64,000 bases of DNA, taken from contig MU400602.1 of assembly GCA_022578965.1 (NCBI GenBank), forward strand, positions 62,001 to 126,000. Direction: 5' to 3'. Source of the stretch: Xylaria sp. FL1777. Lineage: Eukaryota > Ascomycota > Sordariomycetes > Xylariales > Xylariaceae. This document shows positions 59,749 through 64,000 of this stretch, piece by piece; the stretch's first letter is position 1; the number at the start of each line of letters is the position of its first letter. The notes under the pieces are model-generated. The model was not told the DNA's origin, made no database searches, and saw nothing but the letters and a program-made list of their open reading frames with translations. The position numbers and the translations under genes are program-made.

Positions 59749-60590
59749 ATATATTAACTACTAAAAATGCTTAGCTTAACTGTTTAGTGTGTTTAGTTTA
59801 TTAACTAAGTTAGCGCTGCTTTAGCAACCCTTATATAAGAGCTGCTTTTATGCTATATGTGCATTTATGTTTTTTTTTTGCCACTTTATTTTTTTACTTC
59901 TTATAAAAGAGGTGGATTTTTTGTAGTAGTTAGTATGTTTTTTAGCCTACTTACCGTCCTTTTAAACCTATTAATGGCTAGCTATAGCATTAATAGCATA
60001 CTAATTAGCTAAATGAACAAATAATGCTTATAAAACAAAAAAAAGAAAGGAAAGTTATTATATGTTTTTTAATATTACTTTTTTTTTAATTTAAAGCACT
60101 TTTTAAGTTTTAAAGTAGCTAGCTTATAGCGCACTTTAAAACTTGTAAAAAGCTTACATTTTTTTTAATATATGTGCTTAATTAACTTTTCTGCATATAG
60201 CTATATAAAATGTATAAATAAGTAATAAAATAAATTATAATAAGTAAAGTAATTATATAATATATTTAAGCATAGCTTAATTATAATATAGTTAAACAAA
60301 AAGTACACTTGTTTTTTTATAAACTTAGTAATAGATTTAAAACATATAAAAAAGACAAACAGTAAAAGTTATAAAAGTTTAGCATTAATTAAGCATGTTT
60401 TATTTAATTATTTTATTCTTTTAATACTAATTAATTTATCGTACTAAAATGTGTATTATATAGTTTATTTAGTACATAAAAGTATTAAACTAGTGTTTAT
60501 AGCTATACTACTTCATTTTATGCTACTTTATTCTAGTAGTAATAATGAAATTAGTGCTAAGAACTAAAAAGTATAGTTATTTTATATCTG

Positions 60591-60613
60591 AAAAAAAAAA
60601 AAAAAAAAAAAAA
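60591..60613. repeat. Run of 23 A
   Basis: The longest pure homopolymer noted. It could be the poly(A) tail of a non-LTR element read on the plus strand, but no such element is recognised upstream. Confidence 0.8.
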
Positions 60614-60633
60614 CGCAAAACGCTTATGATTTC

Positions 60634-60749
60634 TAGCAGTAACAAAAATATTAGCACTACTTAGGTTATTAATGTAATAAATAATAGCTATATATTTATA
60701 AATACTAGCAGTAATAAAAGTAATAGCATTACTTAGGTTATTAAAGCAA
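60634..60749. repeat. 44-bp duplication, 72-bp period
   Basis: TAGCAGTAAYAAAARTA begins at 60634 and 60706 and both copies run to CTTAGGTTATTAA. The 72-base period is divisible by three; in one frame both copies read as Ser/Asn/Thr-rich. Confidence 0.65.
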
Positions 60750-60779
60750 AGGTTAAAAACTAAAAATATTATGTTTTTA

Positions 60780-63700
60780 ATAAAATTTATTTTTAAGCAT
60801 TACTTTTTACTATTGGCGTTATAACTAGTATAGCTTAATCTTTAATATACAATTGTTAGCTAAAAAGTTAGTCTTATTACTATTGTTTACTATATTAATA
60901 ATTAATTTTCTTTTAGCAACATTATTAAGCTTTTTATTAAAGCTTTTTATTTTTTACTTTTAAAATGCCTTTCTTGCAAAACAATGGACTAGGTTTAGTA
61001 AGCCTACTAAAAAAACTAATTTAAAACATAAGAACAGCATATATAAAAAGTAATATTATATGTAATTATTACGTGATTACGCATTTTATTTAAAGAGCAT
61101 AATTGCAATAAGACTTGTTTTTTTTTTTTTATTAGCATTATTGCTAAATAATAACTAGTTTTATTTAACTTTTTAAATTCCCTTTAAATAAGCTTACAAT
61201 TATAAATATATCTTTAATTTTTAGTGCTTAAAACTTCTTTTTTGCACAAATAAATTACCGAGGTAAAAAAAGAAGCTATAATAATATAAATATTTGTTGT
61301 TAAAATCTGTAAAGTTAAAAAAAAAATATAAATTTATTTAGTATTGCACTTAAAACCTCTGTTTAATATTAATTTTAAGGTATAACATAACTTAAAATTC
61401 GAAAAGTTAGTAAATATTTAAAAAAAACCAGATTTAATTATATTATTAATAATCTTACTATAGAATTAATACTAAGCAATAAAAAGTCAAAAGTAAAAAA
61501 ACAGTTAGTTATAATAGCTTTATGCTAACTAAAAGCTTAAAGCTATTAAGAAAAAAGAAAATAACTATTATGCTTTACTTTTATAAAAAAATTAATTAAT
61601 AAACTACTAGTTAAGCTTTTATGCATTAATTTCTGCGAAAGCAAAAAATTATTTACGTGTAAGGCTTAAAATCTAACTGCTGCTTTAATTTAAGTTATAA
61701 GCTTAATACTACTTAAATAGTGTTTTAAATGCTTAAAAAAACATAGCAAATTTTTTAGCTGTGTTATTTTTTGTTTAACAAATTATTAATCCTAAATATA
61801 ATATATATATGCTAGTTATTATTACGAAAGCAAAAGATCCTTTTGTTTATTTAAAAAATCTTATATGTATTAGCTATTTAATTTGCTATTTATACTATAT
61901 AATATTTACTAATAAAATAAAATCAATAAAAAATTAATTTTTTAACGTTATAATTTTAATACTACTAGAATTTTTATTACTTTTTATAAACTAAAAACTA
62001 GTTTTATAAACATATAATAAAAAAAATTTATTTATGTTTACTATTGCTTATAAAAGCAAATATCCATAAAATAGCTATGTTATAATTAAAAATAGCATTA
62101 AAACAACAAATGCTAATTATAACACTTAAAAATAAATAAAGTTATTTATTTTAAAAGAAGCTTATGCTTAAAATGTTCTAAATAAAAATGTCTATAGCAT
62201 TAAACTAACTATTAAGTATACTTAACACACTAAAAAAAAATAGCCCTTTTATAAGTGTTTTGCAAAACTATTTTAAAATGCTATAAAGTAGCTTTATTTA
62301 AATATATGTTTTAATAATATAAAAACAAATAAAACTAATTATACATTAAATAATATGTTATTATAAAAAGTAAAACAAGTATTGCTTGCTATAAAAAACA
62401 TTAATTTTATTATAAAAAAAATCAATTCTATTATTTTATAAAAATTTAAATGATTTTTTTACTTAAAAAAAATAGCTAACAATAATTATTAAATATTTTA
62501 TTTTTATAATATGTATGCTACTATAATTAAATCAATAAATAGCTAAAATAACTAATAGATTTAAAAAGAAAACAAATCTAAAATTAAAACTTAAATATTA
62601 TAAAGTTTTTTATAATAATTTATACCTTATTTATTAACCTAAAAAAACTGAACTTATATTAATTAATATTAGTTATATGTTATAAAATATTGTTATTTAT
62701 TGCAGTTATAACAAAAAACTCAAAAGTATATATATAGCATAATAAACTACTTAAACTTAGGCTATTTTTTTATACTTCGTACTACTAATAAAGCAGCTAT
62801 TTTTAACGTACGTTATATATTTGCGTAAATAAAAACAAGGTTTTTTTACGTAAATTGTTTTGTTTATTTTTTAACTTAACCGATTAATTATGCTTATGTT
62901 TTAGTTATTATTAGTGTTTTTTTTACTTTATAGTTACTTACTTTATAAACTAAATATAAAAAGTATAGTAATAGTTTATTTTAGCTAATAACAACAGAAA
63001 ATGTTTTAATATATAGCAGCTAAAACATACGTTATTTAATAGTAGTAATAAATAGTTTAGTTTAACAGTTTACTATTTAATTAATATAAAACATAAGTTA
63101 ACCGTAATATAATATATAGCTTTAGCAATAAAGTTTTAGTTGTTAGTTAATTTAAGTATAATAATTATATAGCTATAAGCTTTAATAGTTTAACATAATA
63201 TATATGTAATAAATTTATATTTGTAAGAGTTATTTTAGTGCTAAGCGTAATATAACGCTTTACTTAAAAATAAAGCTTTTAGTTTTATATTATTAACTAG
63301 TTAACTATTATTTAGCTTTAAATAACAGAACATAAAACGTAAAAAGTTAAGCGCTACATTTGTTGCTTAAATATTAAGCAAACTATAACAGTTATAAATA
63401 AATAGCTAGTTTGCTATAATGTTAATTTTATATATTGCTAATAATTTCCTAAAGTTATTACTATTAAAAAAGAAATCGTTATAAATTTTTAATAAATATA
63501 TAAGCTTAGCAAAATTTGTTAATTAAGTATAAAAAAATAAAAACTAATAGTATTATATAGCATACTATATAGCTATAATTATAAAACCTTGAAATATTTT
63601 AGCTAAACTATTATTAGTTATTAAACAGTAGCTAAAAGTAATAACTAGCATATTAATATAGTTTGTATAAGTATTAATAATATATATAAGCTATTTTTTA

Positions 63701-64000
63701 AGTTAATAACTATTGCTAAAAAGCTTAAAGTAAATAAAAAAGCAGCGCAACATAGCAAATAAAATAATAATGTAACTAAATTTTTATTAACTAAAATAAA
63801 TTGTTTTTAAAGAATAAAAAACATAAAAATATAATCTAAAACAATATAGTTATAATAAAACTATATATAATCTTAATTTTTCTATAAAAAACAATATATT
63901 TAATAATTAATAAATAAAAGTTTGTTATAATTAATAAAAGCAATATGTAGCAAAGCAGAAAAATTTACTTTTATTTTATATACTTTACTATAAAAATGTG
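60780..64000. other. Unassigned AT-rich DNA to the window end
   Basis: No second copy in the window and no domain recognised. One plus-strand frame near 61620-62340 reads as protein-like if TAA/TAG are taken as former Gln, Arg or Trp codons, with Cys and His retained, but I cannot name a family. The block 61240-61270 keeps some C and G (AAATTACCGAGGTAAAAA). Confidence 0.35.

Larger units (their letters stand above)
59251..60540. other. AT-rich DNA after the helicase relic, with a less mutated block
   Basis: The block at about 59810-60005 keeps C and G well above its surroundings (AACCCTTATATAAGAGC, AAAAGAGGTGGA, TTACCGTCC). The segment GCCACTTT...AAAGAGGTGG (about 59879-59934) is a loose inverted repeat. 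It may be the end of a repeated element, by analogy with the LTR edges; no terminus could be fixed. Two (TTAA)n tracts lie within this stretch. Confidence 0.4.

Noticed and set aside
1..64000. Organellar, apicomplexan or bacterial origin suggested by the low GC
   Set aside because: The window is dominated by LTR retrotransposons with chromodomains and a Helitron-like helicase, and copies differ by RIP-type transitions, which points to a fungal nuclear genome.

Overview
This window looks like a gene-poor, extremely AT-rich isochore of a filamentous ascomycete (Pezizomycotina) whose DNA has been saturated by repeat-induced point mutation (RIP). The evidence is direct. By eye GC is roughly 15-25% throughout. 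The repeat copies differ almost only by C-to-T or G-to-A. TGA/TCA are nearly absent, and coding frames are riddled with TAA/TAG at positions where CAA, CAG, CGA or TGG is expected. I see no intact protein gene, tRNA, rRNA or CRISPR array. The genus cannot be told from the sequence.

Layout, left to right. (1) 1-3596: the end of a large LTR element cut by the window edge, with one LTR at 3291-3596. (2) 3597-6852: unassigned AT-rich DNA with a 39-bp tandem repeat. (3) 6858-14559: complete Ty3/gypsy chromovirus A, plus strand, 494-bp LTRs, 5-bp target duplication. (4) 14565-20652: unassigned DNA with a duplicated ~0.3-kb block, a 189-bp tandem repeat and an unrecognised minus-strand coding relic at 18437-19880. 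(5) 20658-28390: complete chromovirus B, plus strand, 517-bp LTRs, 5-bp target duplication. (6) 28432-51252: a second kind of Ty3/gypsy element, minus strand, 193-bp LTRs, split by (7) a nested ~15-kb LTR element at 35375-50332 with 304-bp LTRs, of the same family as the piece at 1-3596. (8) 51253-55380: unassigned, with a 33-bp repeat. (9) about 55380-59250: a long plus-strand relic of a PIF1-type helicase of Helitron-like character. (10) 59250-64000: unassigned, with microsatellites and short duplications.

How the parts relate. A and B share the gag-pol body and the downstream part of the LTR, but have unrelated 3' ends and U3 regions, so they are chimeric subfamilies. Their domain order (CCHC knuckle, RT, RNase H, HHCC/DDE integrase, GPF module, chromodomain) can still be read through the mutations, often with exact residue spacing. 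Catalytic acids are largely changed to Asn or Lys. In all the complete LTR elements the outermost part of each terminal LTR is less mutated than the same bases in the inner LTR position. This edge effect both supports the assigned boundaries and is a result in itself. Boundaries, duplications and motif positions were read from the sequence; family names are from established retroelement knowledge; RIP and the order of insertion are inferences.
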